A stretch of 64,000 bases of DNA from Verticillium longisporum (lineage: Eukaryota; Ascomycota; Sordariomycetes; Glomerellales; Plectosphaerellaceae): assembly GCA_019188255.1 (NCBI GenBank), contig JAETXT010000003.1, positions 5,580,001 to 5,644,000 on the forward strand. The letters are read 5' to 3'. A program made the position numbers and the translations under genes. This document shows positions 1 through 11,122 of the stretch, piece by piece (within the stretch, counting starts at the first letter, position 1; the number at the start of each line of letters is the position of its first letter). Under the pieces are notes generated by a model. It was not told where the DNA came from and searched no databases. It saw only the letters and a list, made by a program, of their open reading frames with translations.

Positions 1-2210
1 CCTACTTATCTTCGGAGCTATCGAAACCAAAGAGACCAATGCCGGACATGCCTTACTTGTTGTAGCCACCTGGTGAGTTTGGACGATCACTCAGACATAC
101 AGCGCGCCAAGGCGTGAGCTGACAGAGGGGCATGAATACGATTCATCAGACAAGGCAGGCCGCGTGATGATGCCAGATGTGCATAGTTAGTATGCTCGTG
201 CCAAAAAAAACGACAAACAATGAAAATATAATGGCAAACGGCTGGCCGTGCAGTCTCACCAGTTGATTCCAAACAACAGCGTCAAATTCCTCCAGACGTT
301 GTCTCTCGCTTGGATTACAATCCAGTGAGCCTGCCATGTACCAGGAGACCCCAAAAGACAGAGAGAGCATTATAGCCAAAGAGGCGAATGCGATAGATGG
401 CTTTCAATCAAACAGGCTATATTACTGGTCGGGCTTTTGCCGTAATGACCAATTTACTGTCATACCTATCCTTCGAGGGTCACCGATGACCAAACCTCTC
501 CAAGAACAACAGGAAACACGAGGTTTTGAAACGCGACAAGTCCAGAGTATACAAAGCGTCGCATGAATGACAAAGATGACGCAAGCATGCTGTTTGTGTG
601 TCAGCGACCAGGCTTAACGGGCCTGCATTGATAGAATACGACCCTGTGTTGTTGGTGTCTTTCAGGGCGAATGAGACGACGATGGTACGCATACAGCAGA
701 TGCTTCGGACAGTAGAAGAAGAAGGGACAGAAGTTTTAATTATCGGAAGAAAACACCTACGCTGAATGACATCCCTCAACACCAATACTCAAGGACGCAG
801 ACCGCCAAGCTGTGTGGGATCGGATCGCCACGTGCAGTCAAGATGATCCCCGCTTTAGCCCCCGGGGAGCGGGGGTTCCAGTTCGGTACTCGGCGGAGGC
901 ACCGCCTGCCCCCCTCCGGGGCCCAAAATAGGGGGGGGAAAGAAGGGGGCACGGGCCCCGCTTCCATTGGCATCCCACCTTATCGCGGCGCCCCACGGCC
1001 CGACCGATAAGACTTCACCGCCTCAACCCCTCTTGCTGCACGGCCTCAGCCGCGGGCGGGACGAACCGCGCAACCGCCTGCCCGGTGTCGCACGACGTGC
1101 CAAACGTTGGAGCGATGCGTCGTAGAAACGACGAGTATTGACGTCGAGACTGGGTGCCTTCAATGATTGATCTGGACAACTTTAGCGACGGCACGTTTTG
1201 TTTTCTGCCGTCGCATGTCGTCGTGCGCACCTTGATCGCGGGGTCAAAAGTGACGTAATCTGGTGCTGCGCAGTGAAGTCCGCGCACTGTATCTCGGACT
1301 GTACTACGAGCCCCTGAAGGGGCTTAGCGCTGGCTCACTTCTCAACCCAAATACTGGTTGATGAGGGCATCACGACCACCGATGATGGTCGTTTTTCGTG
1401 TCGCATGCATAGCGCCTTATGCGCGCATCGCTCCAAATCCCATTGATCACTGAAAACCATCGTGGAAATTCCAAAGCACCCACTCAGATTGATGCGTCAA
1501 TTTTATTCAGAGGTAGCGCTCATGTTACGTCGCTACAACCATGTGCTCGTTGCACAGCGTCCAGGTTAAGTCAAGCCAAGCCACGCGCAAACAATTGCAA
1601 CGCAAAACCACAGTCGCACAACGGGTACCAAGAGACTCTGCGCACCCTCCAAAGGAAACTGAAAATCTAGGAAATACACGGTAAAACAGGAGGAAATACC
1701 AACATCAGGGACAACTCAACCTGCCCCCATCCCCCCCTCTGTCCAGCCAAGAGAGAAATCCGATCTCGCCTCAGCCTTTGCCGTGCAGCGCGGCGTATCC
1801 CACACCCATGCAGAACCTCCTGCTGTCATCCAGCATGCGTGTATTCCAACACGGCACGCCTTTTCTGCCGCAGTCCCACACAGCTTTTATTGCGATCATT
1901 TGCCCGCTTGGTGCAGCTGGCTCAAGGCGGGAAACCGAGTACCAAGGACAAGAAAGAAAAGAATAAGGAAACTGTCATGATTGCTTGCTTGCCGCTGAGC
2001 CACACCATTCCAAACGCCATCAAGGAGTGAAAGTGACCTGCCAGGTCCTCTCCATTACTTCCCGATTCCCCGTCCTACCCCCGTGACCTTGACAAAAAGA
2101 ATCGTAGACCTCACGGCAGCTGCACCCTGCCTTAGTCTGCTCTGCCTCATCGGAAGCGCATCAATTGTGGATGCAGACACAAGCTGAAGGCTATCAATTG
2201 TGTCGTAATT
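1..2210. other. Intergenic / no supported gene
   Basis: No reading frame here resembles a known protein. On the minus strand, about 260-330 could be a short exon: an acceptor-like CAG sits near 330, an open stretch follows, and a GTGAGA donor-like site lies near 260. A further short open frame runs off the left edge. This might be the 3' end of a gene cut by the window, but the signal is within chance. Two small hairpins lie near 1312-1330 and 1368-1390, the second followed by a run of five T. Confidence 0.3.
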
Positions 2211-4256
2211 CTACCGTTTGCGCTTCTTCAGTTTGTCCGCAGCGGCGGCGGCGGCTGCAGCAGCAGCAGACACCGGAGCTGCTGAAGGCATGAGAGAGGG
2301 ATGCGATGGACCGACAGCGATGTCCTCCATCTTAATGGGGACACCCATGTGGCGACCATAGCGACCCTTGCGGCCGTTGCCTTCGTCTTCGCTGATGCAC
2401 TGGTCGGCACTGAGACCAGCGTCCTTGCAGCGACCGCAAGGACGCTGCCTGTCGCAGCCCTTCTTGCTTTTCCGGCAGCGCTGACAGCGCGGCTTGGCAG
2501 AGAGGTCAAGCTGTTCCTCGTCAACGGTACCCTGTGGAAGGGGCACGCCAGCCGTGACAGACGGCTTTCGCGACGGAGGCAGCGAGGACGGCGACATGGG
2601 GCCGTTGCTTGCCACAGAAGCAGCAGGCTTCTTCGACTTGGTGGTACCAACAGGACGAGGGACTTTGCTTGCCTTTGACGTCTTGCTGGTCTTGACTGCA
2701 GAGGTCAAGACCTTAGGCCTGGGCATATCTGGCAGGGCCGTTTTGGACTTCAATGGCTTCATAGAAGGCTCATCTTCTTGGGTAGGTCGGGTCGCGGCGT
2801 CCTCACCGAGGGTAGCGCCCCTGTCAAGACCACCATTCGGAGGCATGAAGTGGCTCTCGGTGGTCTGGTAAATCTTGCGCATAGTCCCAGCGGCATCGAG
2901 TTTCTGGCGGCGAGCCTCAGGGAGCTCTTCTTCACTGTCGCTGTCCCCCTCACTAGTGGCACCAGTCGACGCGGCAGCGTCAGCGCGCCCGCTGAATGTG
3001 TCACCGTGAGTGCACGCCGAGGTTCGCCCGTGAGAGATGTTTGACATGTCACCCAGGCGCATTAGCTGGATGGCGACATCCTTGTCCTCCTCTGACATGC
3101 AACTGCCGACAGTCGGGTCTGGTGTCGGCAGGATGCCAGACATACCAGCATGAGCACTGCCTTGACCGCTGTGGCTGATGCTGTTGCGGGCGCGGCGAGT
3201 GTCAGAGGCGGGTGTTGCGTAGAAAGCAGCCTGCCCGAAGCCGTTGTTGTAGCTTTGCGGGGACTGCAGCGGCATAGGGTTCGTGAATGGGTTCTGGCCC
3301 TGCTGCGCATGGGATATTGAGGGTCGCTGGTGTTCGATGCGACGCGCAGGCGACACTGATGGATTAGATGTGGCGGCTGGCATTTGCGGAGGTGCGAACA
3401 GCGGCAGTTCCTGAAGAAGAAAAGGGAACCGAGATCAGCCATGTTCCACAGGCAGCAAGAGGAGTCAATCGAGAAGGGAGGCACGATTTGTGGAAAAGCT
3501 TACCGAACTTTCAAACTTGGCCCTCTTCCGACGGCCACCCTCGACAATATTCTCAAGACTAATCTCAGTATTGCCGAGCTGTTCCTTGGCCTTGCCGGAG
3601 GTGGTACTTCCGGGCGCGCCGTCGCCACTGCTATAGCCGTTGATGCTATCACTGTATAGTTCGGCGTGTGGGTGGGCGGCTGGATCACGGGCCCTCGAGG
3701 AACGCGATCGACTCTTCTTGGTCGTACGTGGGTTCGTGTTGGCTGAAGCGCTGCGGCGGTCGTGCCCGCCATAGGGAGAAGGACTGCGCCTCCGAGGCGA
3801 CCGCGAAGCGGTCCTTGTGAACTCGGACGTGAAGTGCGGCGGCGCCTGAAGGGGGTATGCTTCAGTCCCATAGAAGGGCTGAGTGTGATTGGGGGCCGAG
3901 TTGAAGGCTGGAGGAATAAAGGAATTGGAGGAGGCCGCGGGAGCATCCTCAATGACACGAACATAGACAGTCATGCAATTGCGGAAATTCTCGTAGCGGG
4001 CGATGAGGGTAGTGCCGTCTTGATCCTCGAAACTGACGCCTCGGGAGCCGGTCGGGCCCGAGTACAGCCCGTAAAAGTTCTTGACAGTGGTGACAATGGA
4101 GTCGGTAGAATCATGGGGGAAGATATCGACACGCATTGGAAGACGGCCACGAACCTGCGTCTCGGTGAAGAGGAGTTCGAATGTGACCTTCTTCGGGCTT
4201 GCGACTTGGTGAGGAGAGACACTGCCCGTAGCAGGTGTAGGCGATGCGGAAGCCAT
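2211..4256 (-). CDS. Zn2Cys6 transcription factor with N-terminal ubiquitin-like/PB1-like domain
   Basis: This gene has two exons, 4256-3504 and 3410-2211, joined in phase 0 across an intron of 93 nt (GTAAGC donor, TTCTTCAG acceptor). It encodes about 650 residues. Residues ~20-105 form a compact, well-structured domain (KKVTFELLF... NFRNCMTVYVRVIED) that looks like a beta-rich PB1/ubiquitin-like fold; this fold call is inference. A Ser/Pro-rich and basic linker follows. The Zn2Cys6 binuclear cluster lies near residues 558-588, with spacing CX2CX6CX5CX2CX9C, and the protein ends with a poly-Ala tract and a basic KLKKRKR, a likely nuclear signal. A DNA-binding cluster close to the C terminus is unusual, because most fungal C6 factors carry it near the N terminus. 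The start was chosen at MASASP, the first Met adjoining the conserved domain; an upstream in-frame Met at 4349 is less likely. The target genes are unknown. Confidence 0.8.
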
Positions 4257-6642
4257 TTTGACTGTCGCCTCACCTCGCTGTGAGAACAATGATGTATTGC
4301 GGTGTATGGGATGGAGCTTGTCGGAGATGGTTGTTTGAGGATGGGACAACAGGAGCCTGTTGGTCCACTGAGGGTTGGTGTCAGGTGAGGACGTCCGCCC
4401 TGAGGCCGAAGCGACGAGAGTGGCAGCCCGGCAGCGACTGGTGCCTTCACCTCTGCTTGATGCCGACCTCTAGCCCAGAGATGAGTCGTTGACTATTTCT
4501 AGAGTGTTGCCACACCGGGGCTTGGACGGATTCGCAGTGATGCGTGCCCTGTATTGCGGTCTGTCGGAAGTATTGTCGGTTATTGGTACTGGACGAGTCG
4601 GCAGGATATCAGGGAATGGTCGGGGTCGGAAGTTCTCGAGACTACTGTCGAGAATGCCTGATCAGTATTGATAATCGCGAAGCAACGGCGATGAGGAAGC
4701 GGACGAAATAGATGGCTCATTGGGGGAATGGGGTAGAGGACAGCGATCGGATGTCAGGCCCAGCATTGCGTGAGTCGGCACACCTGAGGTTGGGCAGGAC
4801 AAGAAGGACGGGACCGAGGAGCAAGCCCCGGGATGATGGGAGTGCGGGACTGAGCGGGAGAGGGCAAAGCAGAGGACTCACATGATCGCATAGAGCGAGA
4901 GAATGGAAAAGACTCACCAAACGAGGAGGTGATGGCGTTGAAGGATGGCTACGGGTGGAGCAATCCGTGGGTTGTGTGTATGGGAGGGAAAAGAGGAGTC
5001 CCAGCGAGGTTCGATTTTGTCTCTGAATCTGCGGTCTGCGGTCCGCTGGCCACGGTCGACGGCTGATGGTCTGCACTGCGGTCTGCACCCCTAGGCCGGC
5101 CGGTCGTGGTGCGCTGTTCAGCGGTGCCATCCACTGGGAATGGCGCTCACCACTCCCTAAAGGCCCAGTGACACACCCTGCCAGGCCACGAACGGCCAGG
5201 GGTCGCCGCACAGTGCGCGAGCTGCGTGGGTGGCATGGGCACTTGGGTGGTTCAGGGTGCTACCTGCCTGCTGCCCGCCTGCTGTTGGCCATTACATTCC
5301 CTCATCGCCGACACATCGAGGAGGTTTGCTGCTATGCCAGGCATCCCCGTCCTCTTACCTCTCCCACTCACGCATGGAGGAGCACTCCTCAGTCGTTTGC
5401 CTCAACCCCTCTGCTGTCGCAATTCCAATCGTAATCACCTTCACCGGCTGTTCCCTCCCCTCCTGGGAGGGTTGGCGCCTGGGGTGCAAGATGGGAAGGT
5501 ATTGACCCCACTTGCCCTTGCCCACTCTCACTCGCTTGCCTCCGTCACCCCTGCCTCATGGCACACTGCCGCCCGCTGGTGGCACTGGTATCTGAGTCTG
5601 AGTGCGCGCAGGCGGGCGGACCACCTTACCTCGAAGCAAGAAGAGCCATATCGACCTTGCCTAGGTAGGTGGTCCCCAGGTAAAAGGTAGAGGTGGTGCC
5701 CTGTCCCAGACTGGTCCAATTCAGCGCTCCGGCGCATTTGGCAAGGCGCATTCGGACCAAGAACGCTGGGCGCGAAAGGGGGGCGACTCGGATGCTCCTG
5801 CGCCAAGGGGCAAGCTCACCCGCCTTTTCCCTTTCGTTTCACGGTTTGCTACCCCCTTCCGACCGGCCCAGCTTTGCTCTGGTCTGTCACACCTCGCCTC
5901 GCCCTCTCGAGAGACATTTGCCATCTTGCGCACTACGGGCGAGCGCACCAGCGCCAGGGATCTGACCTTACAGCCCGCCCCCCAAGTTCCTGAGGTAGCA
6001 AGGATCGGGTGGTGCTTTCATTCCCGCTGGTCAGCGATGTATACTTCACCAGCGTCATGTATGCGCGCTTGTGGAAGCGCCCAACCGTGCTTGTTGTCCA
6101 GCAGATCGCCAGCCCCCCGGGCGCACTTCAGCACTTCAGTCACTGTCTTCTTCACGCAAAAGACAGTGACGAAACAGTTCATCCTTGAGGACATGGCGTT
6201 CTACCTGGCTCCGCTGTGCCCCGAACCATGGCTCTTGACCAATGGCAAGGTGGGCGGCCCCTCAGGCTCATCGTACACCGTAGGATGACAGCCATCAATC
6301 AGGTCAACCTACATAGGCCAGGTACATCCACCGGCGCTAGGCTCACACTTCAAAGTCGCCTGAAGAGGCAGCCACTGTTTGATAAGGCAAATAACAGGGC
6401 GTGAGACAAGAAAACAACGGAGCGATCACGGTTATGGTGTTATGCAACCAGGACTCAGAGCCACGACCACGACCGCCTGGCCCCGGCCAATGACATGGGT
6501 GACTTGTCCAACTAGAGGCGCCAGATGTGTGAGCGGTGGGTGGGAAGGGAAGCGCGGCAGGCCGGATGACACCCAGAAACTTGAGCACAGGACCCTCGGC
6601 GACTCGACCTTCCCCACCCCACGGCCACATCTTGCTCAGCTA

Positions 6643-6670
6643 GTAGGCAGGTATGTACCGACCTGCCTAC
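6643..6670. repeat. Perfect 10-bp inverted repeat with 8-nt loop
   Basis: GTAGGCAGGT at 6643-6652 is the exact reverse complement of ACCTGCCTAC at 6661-6670. It belongs to the AGGTA/TACCT motif family that recurs between genes in this window. Function is unknown. Confidence 0.7.
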
Positions 6671-9304
6671 CGTTCTGCTCTGCCAAGCCATGCATCACCA
6701 GCCAGCGACTGGCCGACAGTTCCAGTCGAACGGAATCTGAAGTGAGATGGCCCCAGTGGTCGTATCAGGCACAGCCTAGTCCGGACAGTCTTTCTGCCAG
6801 GACCGCCGACTGTTGACCAACAACGCACTGATCGGCCGCGACCGGTTCTTCTTTGCCAGACGCTGAGTGGCCCATGGCAGGCACAAGCTTCCAGCCCGTC
6901 AGATTGAGTACCCCGGCCTCTTGTTTCAAAGTCGCCTGGCCGCCTGGCCGCCCATCGAGAAACCGCTCCTCAAGATGCTTCTCCGGCAGTCTCTCCACTG
7001 GCCAGCGAGCGTCGCAAGGCGGCATGGCGATGCGATGGTGTACCGGACAGGGGTCTTTGGCTAGGTACTGGAGCACATGATTTAATCCCGAGGCCACTCA
7101 AGTAATGACTGACAGCGCAAAGGGCCGCCTCTGCCACGAGATTCCGTCTGGTGTTCCCGAAGTAAATGGAAAACATCTACCTACCATAGTCCCTAGGTAC
7201 CTCCCTGCCTTGCCTGATGTATAGTTTGTTCTCTGTGCAGTGCCTGCCCCGGAGAGTTTCCTACTGCATCCGAGAAGCACTTGCTTGTCGTACCTTACTC
7301 GTCCCTGTACCTTCCTCCAGCCGGCGCGCTGAGCAAGCCCTGCAGACCAAAGTTACGGTGTGCATGCAGGCCATGTGCGCTTGCTTTGAACTGTGCCATG
7401 GGATGCGACCTTAATTGTATCTTTTTGCGATTTGCGACGGCTGCCCAAAGGCCTGCCAGCGCGGCGCATCGCATGGTGTCGCATCGCATGGCAGCGCATT
7501 GCAAGCCCTGGTAGTCTTCGCGCACACGGCATCAGAAAGATTTGCAGCTGATGCTTTTCTTTTTCTTTTCCTTTCTACCTCTCTCTTCCAACATTGGAGT
7601 ACTTTAGATCTTTGACCGAATATGCTAGTCATTCATGATGAGTAGGTTTCGGCCGCTGACAGGCAGCCAGCCAGCTGGCCATCCACATTTTGGATGCGCC
7701 CGGGACGATCGGCGCTCGATCGCATCTGGACCATCCGTTGCGAGACCTGCGAAAACTCACACACCTGCATGAGGATGAACGGCTGTGAAGGAGGGCATTC
7801 GTTCCCACACCTTGCGGCGCATGAACAGTGTGTGCTTGAACGTCTGCGACCCTTGGTTGCTCCGTGACGAAGCTTCGATGCGCATCGCACATCGGGGCTT
7901 CGTGTTGCACAGTGCCAGCGCAATTCCCCAGTTCTTGCGACTGGCGTCAGACAGCGACAAGGGTCGCATCCATCGCCGGACAGTCTCGATCGTGCAAGCG
8001 CGTACGGTGCAGGTGCAGCATGGCTGATCTGACATGGAGCGCGTAGTTGAGCCAAGTCGATGGGGAGACACACGGACGGACAGACACCTTGTTGTCCTGA
8101 GAGATGAGAGCTGCGTGCCCATGCAAACAACTGTTCTCTTTCCGCAGACTTGCGCACAACATGTCCTAGGTCCGCTCACGAAAGACGGGGCGATAATGTG
8201 GTCCCCGACGCTTCGAGACGACCTTAGCGCAGCTTGCGTGGCGGTTCTGGTGAGGGGTGATGCCATCCTCATGCAGACTATCGATTGCCAGTCCTTGCCT
8301 CAGCCAATTCGCAGGTCAGCTTGTGGTCGAGCGACAACACTCACACTCTTGCGCGCACACCAGAACTGAACATGGCAGCTCGTTCGTTATGCGGTGCGGA
8401 TGCGCGCGACCATGGATGGGAGCCCAGCTCCTCGCTCTCACAGAGGTGCAGCCCGAGTCAAAACAAACAACACGCTCTGCGTCAGGGCGGTGCAACAGCA
8501 CCATGCGACTGGCTGCCGTTGGCGGTCTCAAAAAAGCCGACCGCTGTTCCTGTCAACCCCCCCGACGAATCCGGCAACGTGAGCAGGCAGCGCGTACTGT
8601 GTTACTAACCCAGCCTGCTACCCTTCTGAACACCGAACAAAATGCGCTAGCGCCGGCAATAGCTTGTGCATCGTGATTGAGTCGGCTGGAACATATATAT
8701 GAATGGGAATTGCGATGGGCCAGCGCGCGCGCCGACTCATCTCTTGCGGCGTCGTCGTACCAGCCGATATAGAAGTTGACGCTCGGGAAATATGGCGGTT
8801 TTGGAGGGGGAAATGGGTCAGGTGACCTCGCGAGACTCTCGTGCCGGGCCCAGCATAACAACGCGAAAACAGCTGGAAATATGGTCAGCCAACACTATGG
8901 GCTCCGGGTGGATCCGTCATTAAAAAAGGTTCTGTCAGCTCTTTGGCAATATCGTTTTTACAATTTTGCAACTCGCAAAACACCATTCAGAATCGATCCG
9001 GTAGCTGTTCAGCCATATTGCCCTAAATGTTGTCCTTTATGATGTTATGAGGGAGACGCGACAGCCTCAACAGTCTTCCATTTCTGGACTAGTGTTATCG
9101 CAGATAGATGACATGGAAGGGTCCGTGCAGCCACAAACACAGACCCAAAACACAAGCCACATAAACGTCAAAGCCACTGCATCACGAGCCACGATGCTCA
9201 CGTGCTTGGGCTTTGTCATTTCTTAGCCCACCCAGCCAATAAGTTGTGCCCTCCCAAAAACGAACACGCCCTCGTTCTGCAAATATGCTGTGTCTTCCCC
9301 TGAC

Positions 9305-9319
9305 CAGAAAAAGCAAAAG
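9305..9319 (-). terminator. Likely RNA polymerase III terminator of tRNA-Asp
   Basis: On the minus strand, just past the tRNA 3' end, there are two T runs (TCTTTTG and CTTTTTCT). Pol III normally stops at four or more T, so these fit the expected terminator position. Confidence 0.6.
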
Positions 9320-9323
9320 ATGT

Positions 9324-9415
9324 CTTCCGATCGGGGAATTGAACCCCGGTCCCCGGCGGAGTCTGCCTTGAAGAGCGATGACAAGCCGATATCCTAACCA
9401 CTAGACTAATCGGAA
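9324..9415 (-). tRNA. tRNA-Asp(GTC) with a 20-nt intron
   Basis: Read on the minus strand, a complete cloverleaf can be drawn. The acceptor TTCCGAT pairs with ATCGGAA, followed by discriminator G73, which is typical of tRNA-Asp. The D arm is GTC-TAGTGGTTAG-GAT. The anticodon stem TCGGC pairs with GCCGG (one T-G pair), and the T arm is CGGGG-TTCAATT-CCCCG. The anticodon GTC is at 9382-9380. The anticodon stem closes only if 9378-9359 (20 nt) is removed as a canonical nuclear tRNA intron one base 3' of the anticodon. The B-box GGTTCAATTCC is intact. A pol III T-run follows. Confidence 0.9.
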
Positions 9416-11122
9416 TGAAGAATCGTTTATCCGATTGGTGATGGCCGCGGTCACCGTCAGCTTGATATTGCGTGAATGAGTGGGGATGTCGTCTGGCGAT
9501 TGTCCGAATGTCGTGACCCACATCAGACATGAGGTGTCGACAGCAAGCCCGCGAGTATAAGAAGTGTAAAGAGTCGGATCAGCAACCCTTTGCAACGACC
9601 TCTCGACTCGCTGTTTGAGGTTCGAAGAGGCATAGAGTCGCAAGACTTTTGTTACTGATGCTTCGGTGAATACGAGTCTAGTAGGCCCACGTCTTTGTTC
9701 AAAATGAATTCCAACCCACACACCGGAATATGCGCTAGCTTGGCTGTCAAGGGAGCCTCTTCCTAATTAGCGATGTCCGGCCACTTCGGGGGATGCACAA
9801 CGCTCTGACACACGTGGAGAACAGACTTGTGGGTCTTTTTTTGAAATGCATTCAAGTTCGCACCCGAGACAGCCATTTGGCTCGTAAAGGTCCGCGGAGG
9901 ATGAGATTCATACTGATCTCGATACCAAGTTTGCCTGTGCTGGGAAAATAGATGAGGCTTTTCTCGTTGGCTCCCCTTCAGTACAATGCCAAACGCGCAT
10001 CGCATCGGCAATCTATGTAGCGTAAATAAGCTGGCACAGCGTACGAATCTTGAAGTATACGCTTGCTGTCCTTTCTTTGGCGACACAGCTGCCGGCTTCG
10101 AGGCGTGCCGTGCGGTCCATTGGGATTGTTGGGAAAGGTCCCGACGAGCTACTCCCAGGATGGATATGCGGGCGTGCCTATCTCCTGGCTGGTCCAACGA
10201 ATAAGCCAACACAAGCTTCTCGGCAGTATTTTCATGCGTGTGCCGCGTCGCATATCGGCATGCCTGCGTCTCATTTTCGGTAGGAGTCAGTGACTGTCTG
10301 GAGGCTTGTCAATAGCAGCTGGCTGGCAGGCCCTAGAGCTCCGGAATGACGACGGACGCTACGGCTTCCCTTGGGATCGCCGGGGCGACAGGGGTCCACA
10401 TGGTCGTCCAATCCGGAGCGCGTCTGTTGAAGCTCCAAGCACGTGCGACCGCGTCAGTGGTCAGTTCCTGGCTAGACAGGTACCCACCAAACTCTGGATC
10501 CTGGAGAAGCTCCTGTGCCTGCCAGGTCTCATGGTAAACAAACAAATCTCACCTTCCACCGTCGCACCTCTTAAAAAGGCACAGGCCGTATAACAACCGC
10601 ATTCCTAGGGGAGGCAGCACACACCTCTTGCCCCATGGTTTGGTTCTTTCCCTTCGTCTTATCCATATCCTTCCCTCCTCCAACTCCCCAACGTCCACCA
10701 GGTAATTACCGGCTGTCATCGCAGTCGCCCCTTTCGCGGCAAGCCAGGTCTAAACCACGACGACGTCGACAACCTCGCAGCCAACCCATCCATCTCCCCT
10801 CCACTCGGCTCTTCACCTCTTTTTCTCGACAAGGCAGCCTTTGAACTGTTTCTTTCCAGCAGCTCTTCACCCGACGACTTGACTGCCCGGCACTGCTTCG
10901 GCATCAGACTTCACGTTCCGACGTAGCAGCAGGCACCAGCTTGTTTACGGGATTATCCTCGAACAGAAAGACGAGCAGAATACCGCCGATGCACTGAGCG
11001 AAGGTTGAGACTCGGCGCTTGACAATCACCAGACTATCTTCCAATACTCAGAGGAGTCGTCGGAATTGCAAGAGCGCGCGGGATTCACACAGCATATCTA
11101 AGCTTGGACCACTATAATCAAC
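9416..11122. other. Intergenic; upstream region of cyclin B
   Basis: No protein-like frame is supported. The last ~500 nt are rich in C/T and resemble the long 5' leader usual for fungal cell-cycle genes. Confidence 0.4.

Larger units (their letters stand above)
4257..9323. other. Long intergenic region without supported protein genes
   Basis: About 5 kb holds no reading frame with recognisable protein features; open frames up to ~174 codons occur but have no splice or homology support. The part next to 4257-5200 is the probable promoter and leader of the Zn2Cys6 gene. The region contains several AGGTA/TACCT palindromic motifs (for example 5661-5670, 6643-6670, 7191-7202). It may hold non-coding RNA, which cannot be judged from sequence alone. 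Confidence 0.4.

Noticed and set aside
1358..1452. Possible C/D snoRNA (TTGATGA ... CTGA with a short terminal stem)
   Set aside because: The C box does not fit the RUGAUGA consensus at its first base, and no D'/C' pair or guide could be identified.
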